Source: Psychrobacter sp. NZS113 (lineage in GTDB: Bacteria; Pseudomonadota; Gammaproteobacteria; Pseudomonadales; Moraxellaceae). Taken from it: a stretch of DNA of 64,000 nt. The notes below the pieces were generated by a model, which was not told the DNA's origin, did no database searches, and worked only from the letters and a program-made list of their open reading frames with translations. Location: NCBI RefSeq assembly GCF_015864825.1, contig NZ_JADYWL010000008.1:62001-126000 (forward strand). Direction: 5' to 3'. Shown one piece after another: positions 26,716 through 36,265 of the stretch; the first letter of the stretch is position 1; each line of letters starts with the position of its first letter. Made by a program: the position numbers and the translations under genes.

Positions 26716-29700
26716 TTATACATTATCGCTTTCATCACGACGCAGACCATCTCGCCACTTGCTCTCGGATGTAAATGGTTTCTCTACGTTATCCTCTACT
26801 TGTGAGTTTTCAATGCTATCCAGATTATTGGATTTTTGTACGTTGTCATTCGCGATTTCCAAATGGCCAGATTTGTCAGCGCTATCCAAGTGGTCAGAAT
26901 TTTCAGCATTGTATTTATTGAGACGATGGTTATTACTCATGCGTTCGCTTAAATGCGATTCTGCATCACGGTATCGAGGATCCAGTGCTTCTGTCTCAGG
27001 GTCAGAGTCCTCGAAGTTGGTCTGTGCTTGTACTTCTTCTACAGTATCTTGCTCAGCAACCATCTCGACATCACCGTCAACCTCATAGCCATGATCAGGG
27101 TTGGCATCACCTGTTGGTTTATCGGTACTGGTAGAAATATCGGTATCAGCAGAAGTGTTTAAGTCATCATCTAGAGCATCGTTATCAGTCGCAATACCAT
27201 TTCGAGCTTGTGCGGCACTTTTCAGTTCAGCATAGTCAGTCAGTTGCTGTACAGCGTTGTCGAGGCTATGTGGATTGGCGCGTTCTTGTACATGTAATAG
27301 ATGTTCATCGAACACATCGGTCAATAACGAGTCAAAGCGTATGGCATTATATTGAATGAGCACTTCAGCTTCTTCTTCAGTGATGTCCTCATTTTGACTG
27401 GCATGCACAACATGATCTTCAAAGGTAAGACCTTCAAAGCTGTCTTTGTGTTCTGCCTTTTTAAACTTCTGCCATAACGGTTCGATGCTGGTCAAGGTCT
27501 GATACGCATGCTCCATACGCCCAGTCACATCGTCTTCTTCGGTCGTGTAGTAGACCATGGTTTTTAGATAATCACGGAAAGGGTTGGCCTCAAAGTCATC
27601 CATAAAGGTATCACCCAACTGGCGTTTGAGTTCATCACTTGGCGGCGTAAAAATACGACCACTTGGGAAAGTCACAAAGCTGACCAATTTGGCTGCCATA
27701 CGATTTGGGAAATTATCAAAGAATGATAAGAATGCTTCTTGAATGGTGTACAAGCTGTTTTGCAAGGCAACTTCAGCATGTAAGCGCTCAGACTTTGATT
27801 TGGTGCCATGTTCATAAAACTGCAAAATAGCCGTTGCGATAAATAAATGACTATGAATATCGGCTAAGCGACCAGAGAGCATCTCTTTGCGTTTTAAGTC
27901 ACCAGCCAACAGTCCCAACGCCATATCGGCCGTTAAAGCAAAGCCTGCGCTTAGGCGGTTAATATGTTTGTAGTAGGGACGGGTAAAGCTGTCTGCAAAA
28001 TTTGGGGCATTATTGCTACCACCGACATATCCTGCGACGAAGGCTTTTGCTCCGCGATTGAAGGTGTAGCCCAAATGTCTAAAGAAAAGCGTATCGAATT
28101 TTCGAGTCGCACCTTCTTTGTCTTTGCTCTGTAGCAGTTGTAGCTCATCAAATAGATACGGGTGGCAGCGCATGGCACCTTGACCGAATATCATTAATGA
28201 GCGGGTCAATATGTTTGCACCCTCAACCGTGATAGAGACCGGAATGGCCTGATAAGGCGTTGCCAAAAAGTTACGTGGCCCCATCTGTACTGCTCGTCCA
28301 CCAACGACATCCATACCATCGTTGATCACACTGCGCATGGTTTCGGTCGCATAATATTTCGCCATGGCTGTCATCACCGATGGCGTACCACCTTGGTTCA
28401 ATCCACATGTAACGAGATGGCGAAACGCTTCTAGCATATAGGTATTGCTGGCCATACGACTGGTGGCGTCTTGTACCCCTTCGAACTTACCAACAGAGAT
28501 TTTAAACTGCTCACGAACTTTGGCAAAAGCACCAACAGACAGATACGTCATCTCACTGGCTGAGGTTGATAATGCAGGTAGAGAGATGCCGCGACCAACG
28601 CCCAAGCATTCCATCAGCATGCGCCAACCGCGACCCGCGTTTTCGACACCGCCGATGATGTAATCTAATGGGATAAAGACATCTTTGCCATCGACCGTAC
28701 CATTCATAAATGGCGAGCCAATTGGATTATGACGTGGCCCTGTGATGACGCCTTGATGGTTGGCAGGAATGAGTGCACAGGTAATACCGTAATCGGTCTT
28801 TTCAGAATCACCAAGCAGACCTTCTGGATCATGCATTTTGAATGCTAAGCCCACGACTGTGGCGATAGGTGCCAACGTAATCCAGCGCTTTGAGAAGTTC
28901 ATACGTAGGCCGAGTACTTGCTCGCCTTCATGCATGCCGTAGCAGACTACACCTGTATCAGGAATAGCGCCTGCATCTGAGCCTGCTTCAGGACCCGTTA
29001 GACCAAAGCAAGGTACTTCTTCACCTTTGGCAAGACCGGGTAACCAGCGTTGTTTTTGCTCATCCGTACCATAATGCATCAACAGCTCACCAGGGCCAAG
29101 CGAGTTTGGCACCATGCAAGTCACAGCAGCTGTAGGAGAGCGAGAGGCAATTTTGCTCATGATACGACTTTGCGCATACGAGCTAAAGTCTAGACCACCA
29201 AATTCTTTAGGAATAATTAGGCCTAAGAATCCATTGGCTTTAATAAATTGCCACGCCTCAGGCGATAGGTCTTTGTCTTCATGCTGAATTTTCCATTCAT
29301 CGAGCATGGCGCACAGCACTTCTACTTCATTATCTATAAAGCTTTGTTCTTCTTCTGAGAGTTCTGGGTATGGATAATTGGCAAAAGTGTCCCAGTTAGG
29401 TGCACCCATGAATAGCTCTTTTTCCCACCAGCTCGTTCCGGCGTCAAGTGCCTCACGTTCGGTATCACTCATGCTCGGCATCGCGCCGCCCAATGCTTTA
29501 TAGACAGGCTTGGTAATTAGCGACTGACGAAGAGGGGCTACGAGTAGTACCAAGCACAGCAGCGCTATCGGCACGCCTAATATAAGTGACCATGGACTGA
29601 TAACGGCAGTAACGATAACAGTAACAAGGGCAGTAACGCTGCCAGTGACACGTGACAGGGACAACAAAAAGATGGCCAAAACCATGGCTAATTGAATGAG

Positions 29701-29730
29701 GATTGCCAAAATAAATAAGCCAATTGCCAT
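26716..29730 (-). CDS. fadE: Acyl-CoA dehydrogenase FadE with long acidic C-terminal tail
   Basis: 1004 residues. The first step of fatty-acid beta-oxidation: FAD-dependent formation of trans-2-enoyl-CoA. Two N-terminal membrane helices (~1-28, ~40-65) anchor it as in E. coli FadE (814 residues). The dehydrogenase core has FGLTGPEAGSDAGAIPDTGV (flavin/substrate site), GSPFMNGTVDGKDVFIPLDY, and VEGANILTRSLMIFGQGAMR. The core ends near residue 835; the last ~170 residues are an acidic, Asp/Asn/Ser/Glu-rich tail with no known domain, which accounts for the extra length. The start is the ATG at 29730, with AGGAGACAGTC upstream. Confidence 0.95.
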   Translation of the reverse strand: MAIGLFILAILIQLAMVLAIFLLSLSRVTGSVTALVTVIVTAVISPWSLILGVPIALLCLVLLVAPLRQSLITKPVYKALGGAMPSMSDTEREALDAGTSWWEKELFMGAPNWDTFANYPYPELSEEEQSFIDNEVEVLCAMLDEWKIQHEDKDLSPEAWQFIKANGFLGLIIPKEFGGLDFSSYAQSRIMSKIASRSPTAAVTCMVPNSLGPGELLMHYGTDEQKQRWLPGLAKGEEVPCFGLTGPEAGSDAGAIPDTGVVCYGMHEGEQVLGLRMNFSKRWITLAPIATVVGLAFKMHDPEGLLGDSEKTDYGITCALIPANHQGVITGPRHNPIGSPFMNGTVDGKDVFIPLDYIIGGVENAGRGWRMLMECLGVGRGISLPALSTSASEMTYLSVGAFAKVREQFKISVGKFEGVQDATSRMASNTYMLEAFRHLVTCGLNQGGTPSVMTAMAKYYATETMRSVINDGMDVVGGRAVQMGPRNFLATPYQAIPVSITVEGANILTRSLMIFGQGAMRCHPYLFDELQLLQSKDKEGATRKFDTLFFRHLGYTFNRGAKAFVAGYVGGSNNAPNFADSFTRPYYKHINRLSAGFALTADMALGLLAGDLKRKEMLSGRLADIHSHLFIATAILQFYEHGTKSKSERLHAEVALQNSLYTIQEAFLSFFDNFPNRMAAKLVSFVTFPSGRIFTPPSDELKRQLGDTFMDDFEANPFRDYLKTMVYYTTEEDDVTGRMEHAYQTLTSIEPLWQKFKKAEHKDSFEGLTFEDHVVHASQNEDITEEEAEVLIQYNAIRFDSLLTDVFDEHLLHVQERANPHSLDNAVQQLTDYAELKSAAQARNGIATDNDALDDDLNTSADTDISTSTDKPTGDANPDHGYEVDGDVEMVAEQDTVEEVQAQTNFEDSDPETEALDPRYRDAESHLSERMSNNHRLNKYNAENSDHLDSADKSGHLEIANDNVQKSNNLDSIENSQVEDNVEKPFTSESKWRDGLRRDESDNV

Positions 29731-30032
29731 GACTGTCTCCTTTATAACGCTGAACCAAAAGCGTGAGAAATGTAGGTATAAAAATATTCGAATCTATATA
29801 GTTGTTATTTTTTCGGACCTTTATTGGTCTTATAGCTAAGTTAAGCCAGCTACCAAGAATTGGCTTTAAACTCCAATTAGGAAAAGACAAATAAAAGACG
29901 AAGTTAGCCATCAATATGAAACAGTTGTCGGTGACTATCAACGGTTAAAATGCTACGCTGTGTCGATAATATGTATCAAGCTGCATAAAGTATAGAGCTA
30001 GTGCGACCAAAGACCAAATAAGTCAGATAAAA
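29731..30032. other. Intergenic region between radC and fadE
   Basis: 302 bp upstream of fadE and downstream of radC, both leftward. It presumably holds the fadE promoter. I see no clear terminator for a rightward transcript, no FadR-like palindrome I would trust, and no coding sequence. Confidence 0.35.
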
Positions 30033-30716
30033 CTAACCGAAAGGCGCCAAACAGCTTTCGGCATAGGATAAAGTATCGTTACGTCCGACGATTATATGAT
30101 CGACTAGAGATATATCTAATAAGTCACAGGCCTTTTTTAGCTCATAGGTGAGCAAGTTATCAGCCGTTGATGGTTTCGAGTCTGTATGAGGGTGGTTGTG
30201 CGCGATGATTAACTGGCTAGCTGCGTGACTCAACGCGTGGCGTAGTACGTGCTTCATGCAGACTGAGCATGATGAGATGCCACCCGTGAATAGTATCTCA
30301 AAGTTTAACAGGTTAAGGGCATTGTCTAGACAAAGGACGGCAAAAACCTCCCGATGCTCACCGCGCAACTGGGTGCTGATATAATCTTTGACTGCTTGAG
30401 AGCGCCCAAGTGCTTGGCCTGTTTTGAGCTGACTGTCTAGATAGCGTGTACCCATCTCAAGCGAGGCTAATATCTGTGAGTATTTTGCAGGGCCGATACC
30501 ATGACAGGCAAGGACGATGTCTTGCGGGGCTGCCAAGAGTTCTGCTAAGCTACCAAACTGCTCGATCAAATGACGAGCCAACTCAATCGCTGACTGTGAC
30601 TGAGTGCCTGTACGCAGAAATATGGCTAATATCTCTGCATCGGATAAATGAGCCGCACCAAACTTCAATAACTTCTCACGTGGTCTGTCATCTTCATGCC
30701 AGTCTTTAATCGCCAT
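30033..30716 (-). CDS. radC: RadC family JAB/MPN-domain protein
   Basis: 227 residues from the ATG at 30716, preceded by AAGGAGTG; an upstream ATG at 30779 lacks a ribosome site. The N-terminus MAIKDWHEDDRPREKLLKFG is the classical RadC opening. A helix-hairpin-helix (GIGPAKYSQILA) follows, then a JAMM metalloprotease-like domain with the metal motif HNHP...S.D in AHNHPHTDSKPSTAD. It was formerly linked to DNA repair, but its molecular role is unsettled. It is divergent from coaBC, the usual neighbour in gammaproteobacteria. Confidence 0.93.
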   Translation of the reverse strand: MAIKDWHEDDRPREKLLKFGAAHLSDAEILAIFLRTGTQSQSAIELARHLIEQFGSLAELLAAPQDIVLACHGIGPAKYSQILASLEMGTRYLDSQLKTGQALGRSQAVKDYISTQLRGEHREVFAVLCLDNALNLLNFEILFTGGISSCSVCMKHVLRHALSHAASQLIIAHNHPHTDSKPSTADNLLTYELKKACDLLDISLVDHIIVGRNDTLSYAESCLAPFG

Positions 30717-30838
30717 TATCACTCCTTGAAAATGGATTGCTGCTAGAGATATTTGGTAAATATCGAAATTCTTACCCAACTTATCTCATAATTGTTACTA
30801 TAAGCGCAATTTTATCTTTCAACTTTTTTATTGTTGCC

Positions 30839-32218
30839 ATGCCTATGTCTAATATTGTGCTCGCTATCACTGGCGGTATCGCCGCTTATAAATCTGCTAT
30901 ATTTGCCCGCTTGTTAATCAAAGCAGGCTTTGATGTACGCGTCATTATGACCACAGGTGCACAGGCCTTTATCACACCGCTGACACTGCAAGCTTTGACT
31001 GGTAATGAGGTACATGTCTCACTACTGGATGAGCAAGCAGAAGCAGGGATGGGGCATATTGAGTTGGCTAAATGGGCAGACTTAATCGTCATTGCACCAG
31101 CATCGGCCAATACGCTCGCCCGTCTCGCGATGGGTATGGCGGATGACCTGCTGACCACCGTTTGTCTTGCCACCACGGCACCTGTCATTGTCGCACCCGC
31201 GATGAATCAGCAGATGTGGGCGCATCCAGCGGTAAACCTGAATGTGCAAACGCTGAGCGATATGAATTATCACGTGATACAGCCTGCAAGCGGTGAGCAA
31301 GCTTGTGGTGATGTGGGCGCAGGGCGACTACCTGAGCCTGAGGATCTATTGGCCGAAGTATTATTATTCAATGCCATGCAAACGACACCGCAACTACTTG
31401 CAGGCAAGCGAGTGGTGATTACTGCTGGGCCTACAGTAGAAGCAATCGATCCGGTTCGTTATTTATCCAATCACTCTACCGGAAAAATGGGTTTTGCTTT
31501 GGCACGTGCTTGTGTGGCTGCCGGTGCAGAAGTGATTTTGATTACCGGTGGTAAGGTGGCACTGCCTACACCGCTTAAAGTCACGCGTATAGATGTTTTA
31601 TCTGCGCAAGAGATGCTGACTGCCGCGCAACAATGTGTAGATGGTACACATAGCGAGCTACAATACATATCTGAAGACGAGCATGACCACGACCATGATC
31701 ATCATGACCACTCACATTCACATGACCACCATGGTGATTGTGATTGCGGTGATGAGCACGATGTTGTCATGACTAGCACCGATGAGACTGTAAGATGCGC
31801 TGATATCTTTATTGCGACGGCTGCTGTTGCTGACTATCGTACAGAAGAGGCTGCGCCGCAAAAAATCAAAAAAACGCAAGATGCAATGATGCTTAATTTA
31901 GTTAAAAATCCTGATATTTTAGCGACTATTTCCCTTGCTCATCCAGAATTGTTTGTTGTTGGTTTTGCGGCAGAAACCCAAGATGTCGAGCACTATGCTC
32001 GTGGTAAGCTTATTTCCAAAAACTTAGATTTGATTGCTTGTAATGATGTCTCACGGGCTGATATTGGTTTTGCTAGTGACAATAATGCTATGCAGGTTTT
32101 TTTCTCAGAGCGTTACGAGAATGATAGCGTCATGCTTGAAAAAGCGAGCAAAGATAAGATTGCTGAGCAATTGGCTAGTATCATCGGTGAAACAGTGTGG
32201 CAGCGCCATAATAGCTAA
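30839..32218 (+). CDS. coaBC: CoaBC: phosphopantothenoylcysteine decarboxylase / phosphopantothenate--cysteine ligase, with a His-rich insert
   Basis: ~459 residues from the ATG at 30839 (an ATG two codons later is equally possible). The CoaC half is a flavin-dependent decarboxylase: SNIVLAITGGIAAYKSA, the PASANTLARLAMGMADDLL block, APAMNQQMW, and the active-site Cys loop GEQACGDVGAGRL. The CoaB half is a CTP-dependent ligase with GPTVEAIDPVRYLSNHSTGK and ATAAVADYR. Together they make 4'-phosphopantetheine for coenzyme A. Between the CoaB helix ending near VDGTHSE and the strand starting ADIFIATAAV lies a ~45-residue insert (DNA 31650-31800), very rich in His and Asp with two Cys (CDCG). Ordinary CoaBC proteins have a short loop there. 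Divergent from radC. Confidence 0.95.
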   Translation: MPMSNIVLAITGGIAAYKSAIFARLLIKAGFDVRVIMTTGAQAFITPLTLQALTGNEVHVSLLDEQAEAGMGHIELAKWADLIVIAPASANTLARLAMGMADDLLTTVCLATTAPVIVAPAMNQQMWAHPAVNLNVQTLSDMNYHVIQPASGEQACGDVGAGRLPEPEDLLAEVLLFNAMQTTPQLLAGKRVVITAGPTVEAIDPVRYLSNHSTGKMGFALARACVAAGAEVILITGGKVALPTPLKVTRIDVLSAQEMLTAAQQCVDGTHSELQYISEDEHDHDHDHHDHSHSHDHHGDCDCGDEHDVVMTSTDETVRCADIFIATAAVADYRTEEAAPQKIKKTQDAMMLNLVKNPDILATISLAHPELFVVGFAAETQDVEHYARGKLISKNLDLIACNDVSRADIGFASDNNAMQVFFSERYENDSVMLEKASKDKIAEQLASIIGETVWQRHNS

Positions 32219-32289
32219 GATATGCGTTCAATTTGAATAAGACAGTATGTGATGCGCCAAAACTGACTAAATCCATATCAAACGGTATT

Positions 32290-32323
32290 AAGGGCAGGTA
32301 ATATGAAAATATTATCTGTCCTT
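32290..32323. repeat. Long hairpin downstream of coaBC
   Basis: AAGGGCAGGTAATAT pairs with ATATTATCTGTCCTT around a GAAA tetraloop. There is no U-rich tail, so it is a weak or Rho-dependent end, or an mRNA-stabilising structure. Confidence 0.6.
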
Positions 32324-32436
32324 AGTTGCTTTACTTGACTAAGATTTATTGCGTTTTTATCGCCATTATTAAAATTAGGGCAGGCCGTAGTGCTGTCGCT
32401 ATAAATGTAGACATAAAGCCGCGAGTGGTATGACAT

Positions 32437-33219
32437 ATGATGGAAATGGCGGGTAACGATAGCACGCAGATGCTAATACTGACTTTGATTTTTGCAATGG
32501 CATCGCTGCTGCATGGTATTAGCGGGTTAGGTGTGACGTTGGTGACGACCACGGCACTTGCTAGTATTTACCCGTTACCACACGCAATTGTGTTGGTTAT
32601 TTTCCCCTCTATACTACTCAATGCGATGACTTGGTTGTCTGGTGGTGGTCGTACGATTTGGCAGAACTTTACTTATTATGGTCGGCGTTATTGGTTGCTG
32701 GCATTGACCAGCTTACTTGGTAGTATATTGGGTGCCAAGTTATTACTGTGGGTAGATAGTGCTTATATTCTATTGACACTGGCAGCTGTTATTGCCTTTT
32801 ATGTCATCAGTAGTTTACTTGGCAAACAAATCCGTCTACCAGATACCAAGCCTGTACTGATTATGGTTGGTTTTAGCGCTGGCGTTATTGGCGGTGCGAC
32901 CAATGCCATGTCGACCATCCTGATGATGTACCTGCTGTCTGCCAGCGATGATAAAAATACCATCGCGAAAGTCGGTAATATGTGTTATTTCTTGGGTAAA
33001 GTTGCCCAAATTATCGTACTGCGTGAACCAATTATGGCGTTGAGTAGTGGGGAGTGGCAGCTGATTACTTTGCTTAGTGTGATATCTATCGTCACTCTTT
33101 TGGTTGGTATTCGCCTGCGTCGTTACTTACCGCAAGCTCGCTTTCGTCAGCTTATTTTATTGATTGTCACAGTGCTTGGTATTCGTGTGGGCTGGCAGGG
33201 GATTACAGCATTTTTGTAG
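32437..33219 (+). CDS. TSUP family (TauE/SafE) membrane protein
   Basis: 260 residues with about eight hydrophobic segments. The N-terminal motif LLHGISGLGVTLVTTTALAS and the second-half motif GFSAGVIGGATNAMSTILMM are the paired TauE/SafE signatures. It is distinct from the TSUP protein at 23.9 kb; the two share only the family motifs. It probably exports a small anion, perhaps an organosulfur compound; the substrate is unknown. ATG starts at 32437 and 32440 overlap and either is possible. It is convergent with the deacetylase-like gene, with only 33 bp between stops. Confidence 0.82.
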   Translation: MMEMAGNDSTQMLILTLIFAMASLLHGISGLGVTLVTTTALASIYPLPHAIVLVIFPSILLNAMTWLSGGGRTIWQNFTYYGRRYWLLALTSLLGSILGAKLLLWVDSAYILLTLAAVIAFYVISSLLGKQIRLPDTKPVLIMVGFSAGVIGGATNAMSTILMMYLLSASDDKNTIAKVGNMCYFLGKVAQIIVLREPIMALSSGEWQLITLLSVISIVTLLVGIRLRRYLPQARFRQLILLIVTVLGIRVGWQGITAFL

Positions 33220-33252
33220 TAGCCAATGCTTTTAAGCTGGCATAGGTGCGTT

Positions 33253-34161
33253 TTACTTACCAAAGAATAGCTGCTGCGCCAAGCGAAACGTATTACAGTG
33301 CGCTTCGACCACATCTTCGATATCTTCTGAATAGCCGCCACCCATCACGATAGCAACAGGGATGTTGGCGGTTTTTGCTTGCTGCAATACATATTCATCA
33401 CGCGCTTTACAACCTTCCATCGTCAATCCGAGCTTCCCTAGTTTATCAGTGGCCAATATGTCTACCGCAGACTGATAAAAAATCATGTCGGGTGCAAACT
33501 CTTTTATTAAACGGGGCAGCGTATCTTCTAGTATCTGTAAATACTCGGCATCACCCGTATCGTTATCTAGCTCAATATCCAAGTCTGATACTTGCTTGCG
33601 AAAAGGATAATTCTTTGCACCATGCATACTGAACACAAAAACGCGTGGCTCGTCTGCCATGATGCTAGCGTTGCCATTACCTTGATGTACGTCTAAATCA
33701 ACCACCAAAATCTTTTGTGCCAATCCGCGATCTAATAATAAATTGCTAGCAATACAAACATCGTTCAAGACACAAAACCCTTCACCGTGATCGGAAAACG
33801 CGTGATGTGTGCCACCTGCGACATTCATGGCCACGCCATATTGCTGTGCATATAATGCGCATTCATAGGTTGCATGAGCAATATAACGACCACGCTCTAC
33901 AAGTTCTGGTGTCATCTCAAAGCCGATAGCACGTGCTTCTTTCCGTGGTAACGTCTGCGTTTTCAATTGATACCAGTAGTCATGCGTATGGGTGGTCAAA
34001 ATCTCATCTTCACTTAAGCGTGCAGGCGCAAAAAAGCTATCGGTCGTGATAGTACCTTCGGCCAGTAAGCGCTCAGGAATCATGGTGTATTTTTGCATAG
34101 GGAAACGATGCTTTTCAGGCACTGAGTAACGAAAAATATCAGAGTAGGCAATTTTTAGCAT
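33253..34161 (-). CDS. Histone deacetylase superfamily hydrolase
   Basis: 302 residues of a single arginase/deacetylase fold. The charge-relay His pair is GGTHH at H119-H120, in AGGTHHAFSDHGEGFCVLND. Zinc ligands are in DLDVHQGNG (D157, H159), with a third Asp in QSAVDILATDKLG. The C-terminal GGGYS is the substrate-channel glycine/tyrosine loop. The sequence resembles the HDAC11-like/AcuC-like bacterial group, which deacetylates lysines, polyamines or acetylated small molecules; the substrate is not predictable. The start is the ATG at 34161. The YbjN gene lies 53 bp upstream. Confidence 0.92.
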   Translation of the reverse strand: MLKIAYSDIFRYSVPEKHRFPMQKYTMIPERLLAEGTITTDSFFAPARLSEDEILTTHTHDYWYQLKTQTLPRKEARAIGFEMTPELVERGRYIAHATYECALYAQQYGVAMNVAGGTHHAFSDHGEGFCVLNDVCIASNLLLDRGLAQKILVVDLDVHQGNGNASIMADEPRVFVFSMHGAKNYPFRKQVSDLDIELDNDTGDAEYLQILEDTLPRLIKEFAPDMIFYQSAVDILATDKLGKLGLTMEGCKARDEYVLQQAKTANIPVAIVMGGGYSEDIEDVVEAHCNTFRLAQQLFFGK

Positions 34162-34214
34162 AGGACAAAGGTTTTCTAAACGGGTGAGTGGATAGTAGGA
34201 TAGTGGCTACGGGT

Positions 34215-35018
34215 TCATTGCACAAACTGCGTGGGCAAAAAGAACGTGCGAGCGTCTGCTTGTTGGTGTAGCTCTGCAAGTAACGTCTGCATATCTTCTG
34301 CAGGATCTTGATTGTTGATCAAATCACTAAACAACTCATGAGCGACAGTGGTCATAGCAACCACGCTTTGTAGTAAGTGTTCGATCAGTGCTTTGTCGAT
34401 ATCAACTGCTTCGACATCGATGGTGGTTTTATAGCGTATTTCTCCGTCATTAACATCCATTTCCAAGTTACCAATCATCATATTGTAATTGATTTGAGTG
34501 ATTAGTAGCATCGCAGCGCTTTGATGACTCTCTGGGATTGAAAATGGCAAAATACCATAGATGGCCAGCAGCTTGTTTTTCTCCTGCCAGCGAAACAGAT
34601 AAGCACAGATTAGTTGTTTGTGACGCATCGAAAAAGACAAATGATGTGATTGCTGGTCATCATTGGCTTTCGGGCGATGATAAGTATAGTGCCATTTTTT
34701 GGTATTAAGATACTGTTTCAGACAGTCGATAATAAGTGTGTCAGATTGCTCGGATTGCTCTTTATCTAAGCTTAAAGCATCAGTTTGTACCTGCTCACTT
34801 TCATTTTCGGTGGGAGAGTCAGATTTTCTCTTAGTCTCATTATGGTTATGCGAGTCACTATGGTCATGTGAGCCACTATAATCATGTGAGCCACTAATCT
34901 CCTCTCTGCTACTTATATCATCATTGCGCACATCAGTATCAGCAACAGCCTGCGGTGCAGCAGCAGTCAATAACTGTTTGAGTTTTTGCCACAAGCTGAG
35001 TTTATTCGTTTGGCTCAT
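34215..35018 (-). CDS. YbjN domain-containing protein with disordered N-terminal region
   Basis: 267 residues. The C-terminal ~165 (from about DTLIIDCLKQYL) fit the YbjN/T3SS-chaperone-like fold: LNTKKWHYTYHRP, a central IYGILPFSIPESH, then ITQINYNMMIGNLEMDVNDGEIRYKTTIDVEA, typical of family members. Residues ~25-90 are low-complexity Ser/His/Asp/Asn-rich, with repeated SGSHD/SDSHN units, and are probably disordered. Family members have been linked to motility and envelope stress in enterobacteria, but the role here is unknown. Probably in one transcription unit with the deacetylase-like gene. Confidence 0.78.
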   Translation of the reverse strand: MSQTNKLSLWQKLKQLLTAAAPQAVADTDVRNDDISSREEISGSHDYSGSHDHSDSHNHNETKRKSDSPTENESEQVQTDALSLDKEQSEQSDTLIIDCLKQYLNTKKWHYTYHRPKANDDQQSHHLSFSMRHKQLICAYLFRWQEKNKLLAIYGILPFSIPESHQSAAMLLITQINYNMMIGNLEMDVNDGEIRYKTTIDVEAVDIDKALIEHLLQSVVAMTTVAHELFSDLINNQDPAEDMQTLLAELHQQADARTFFLPTQFVQ

Positions 35019-35082
35019 AATATAGGTTGCTGATCAATAAGTGAATGATAATAGCGTCTGCTGCATAACTAAAAATGTTGAG

Positions 35083-36189
35083 TTACTCGTTATTGAGTGC
35101 CAATCCTTCTTTGATATGCGATTGTGCATAAAATGCCTCTAACATCTCACGGATATGTGCCACAAACCATGGGCTATCAAGCGCATCGTGTACGACAGGT
35201 AGTAGCGCTGTACTAAACTGTGTCATGGCTTGCTCATCAATATGTAAACTGGCTGCAACGGTCGCAATCGTGTCTGCTTGATGATTGTCATACCAAGTAT
35301 CGATGCTTGCTGCTGCTAGTGTGTGCAAGTAAGGCGACACGCGCAGGCGGTTATAGCTTTGCTGAATACTGGCTTCGATATGATCGATACTACTGTTGTC
35401 AGGCTCGTCACGCAGATAAGTTTGCAAGTGACTAACTGGTTGCTCTTTGATGCGCGCCCAACCTGTGACTAGTAACCGTGCCACTTCTTCATTTGATAGA
35501 TGTGCTTGTGCATTGGCTTCTGCGCGACGTGTTAAATCCTTAATATTGCGGTGCAAATAGGCTTGCAGTTTTTCGTCAAGATTTCTGTTGGTCGCCTTTT
35601 CAAAAGAGCTACGTCCCAGTTTCATCAACTTACCCACACCGCCCGCTTTATCTAGTGTGCTTTCCATAAAGTCGTTAATCGCGTGATATAGCGTTTGGGT
35701 CAGTAAATCTGCAAAGGTTTCATTGCCAACTAGCGTGTGAATTAAAACATTGCGCTGCTGTTCATGACTACCTACATAGTTGGCTAGCGTCTCAACCTGT
35801 GTATCATCTACTAGCTCAGATAAGGGTACATTATCATTGACTGGGTGATAAATGACCGTGTGCAAGATGTCACGGATATCCTTACGCATCACCGCTGTCA
35901 TGGGCTGACTCAGTAGCCAATCACTCATCAAATGCTGCAAGTTATCACGGCTGATGTATTTGTTAAGTGGCTGTGCGCCAAACCATTGCCAAGCTTCCAT
36001 ACTCAGTGGCTCAGCCTGCTGGCGTAACCATTGCTGCATAAAATCAACTTGGGCGTCGATTAAGCTATTGATGGTGAACGTTGACGTGTTTGTTTCTAAG
36101 TCTAGGTTTTGGTTATCTTTTGAAGTCTGCATAGGTTTTGAGGTCATAGTAATCGACAATTTGTTATACTGAGTGTTTGTGGTAAGCAT
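35083..36189 (-). CDS. Hypothetical protein, predicted all-helical
   Basis: I do not recognise this 368-residue protein. It is hydrophilic and predicted mostly alpha-helical, with no signal peptide or membrane helix. Notable stretches are AQVDFMQQWLRQQAEP, DKAGGVGKLMKLGRSSFEKA and LTRRAEANAQAHLSNEEVAR. The ATG at 36189 gives the longest form; an ATG 14 codons later (MTSKPMQTS) is equally plausible, because neither has a strong ribosome site. It is divergent from ccmA 76 bp away and upstream of the ybjN gene by 64 bp, so it probably leads a transcript with ybjN and the deacetylase-like gene. Confidence 0.65.
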   Translation of the reverse strand: MLTTNTQYNKLSITMTSKPMQTSKDNQNLDLETNTSTFTINSLIDAQVDFMQQWLRQQAEPLSMEAWQWFGAQPLNKYISRDNLQHLMSDWLLSQPMTAVMRKDIRDILHTVIYHPVNDNVPLSELVDDTQVETLANYVGSHEQQRNVLIHTLVGNETFADLLTQTLYHAINDFMESTLDKAGGVGKLMKLGRSSFEKATNRNLDEKLQAYLHRNIKDLTRRAEANAQAHLSNEEVARLLVTGWARIKEQPVSHLQTYLRDEPDNSSIDHIEASIQQSYNRLRVSPYLHTLAAASIDTWYDNHQADTIATVAASLHIDEQAMTQFSTALLPVVHDALDSPWFVAHIREMLEAFYAQSHIKEGLALNNE

Positions 36190-36265
36190 AAAGTATTATG
36201 CCATGAACATCGTATTGGTTTGTGATGAATATTAATGGCTGCTAGATAAATAACGAGAGGTTTTG

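Noticed and set aside
26684-27088. Rightward frame of 134 codons opposite the fadE 3' end
   Set aside because: Ser/Leu/Arg-rich mirror of the low-complexity FadE tail; no start signals.
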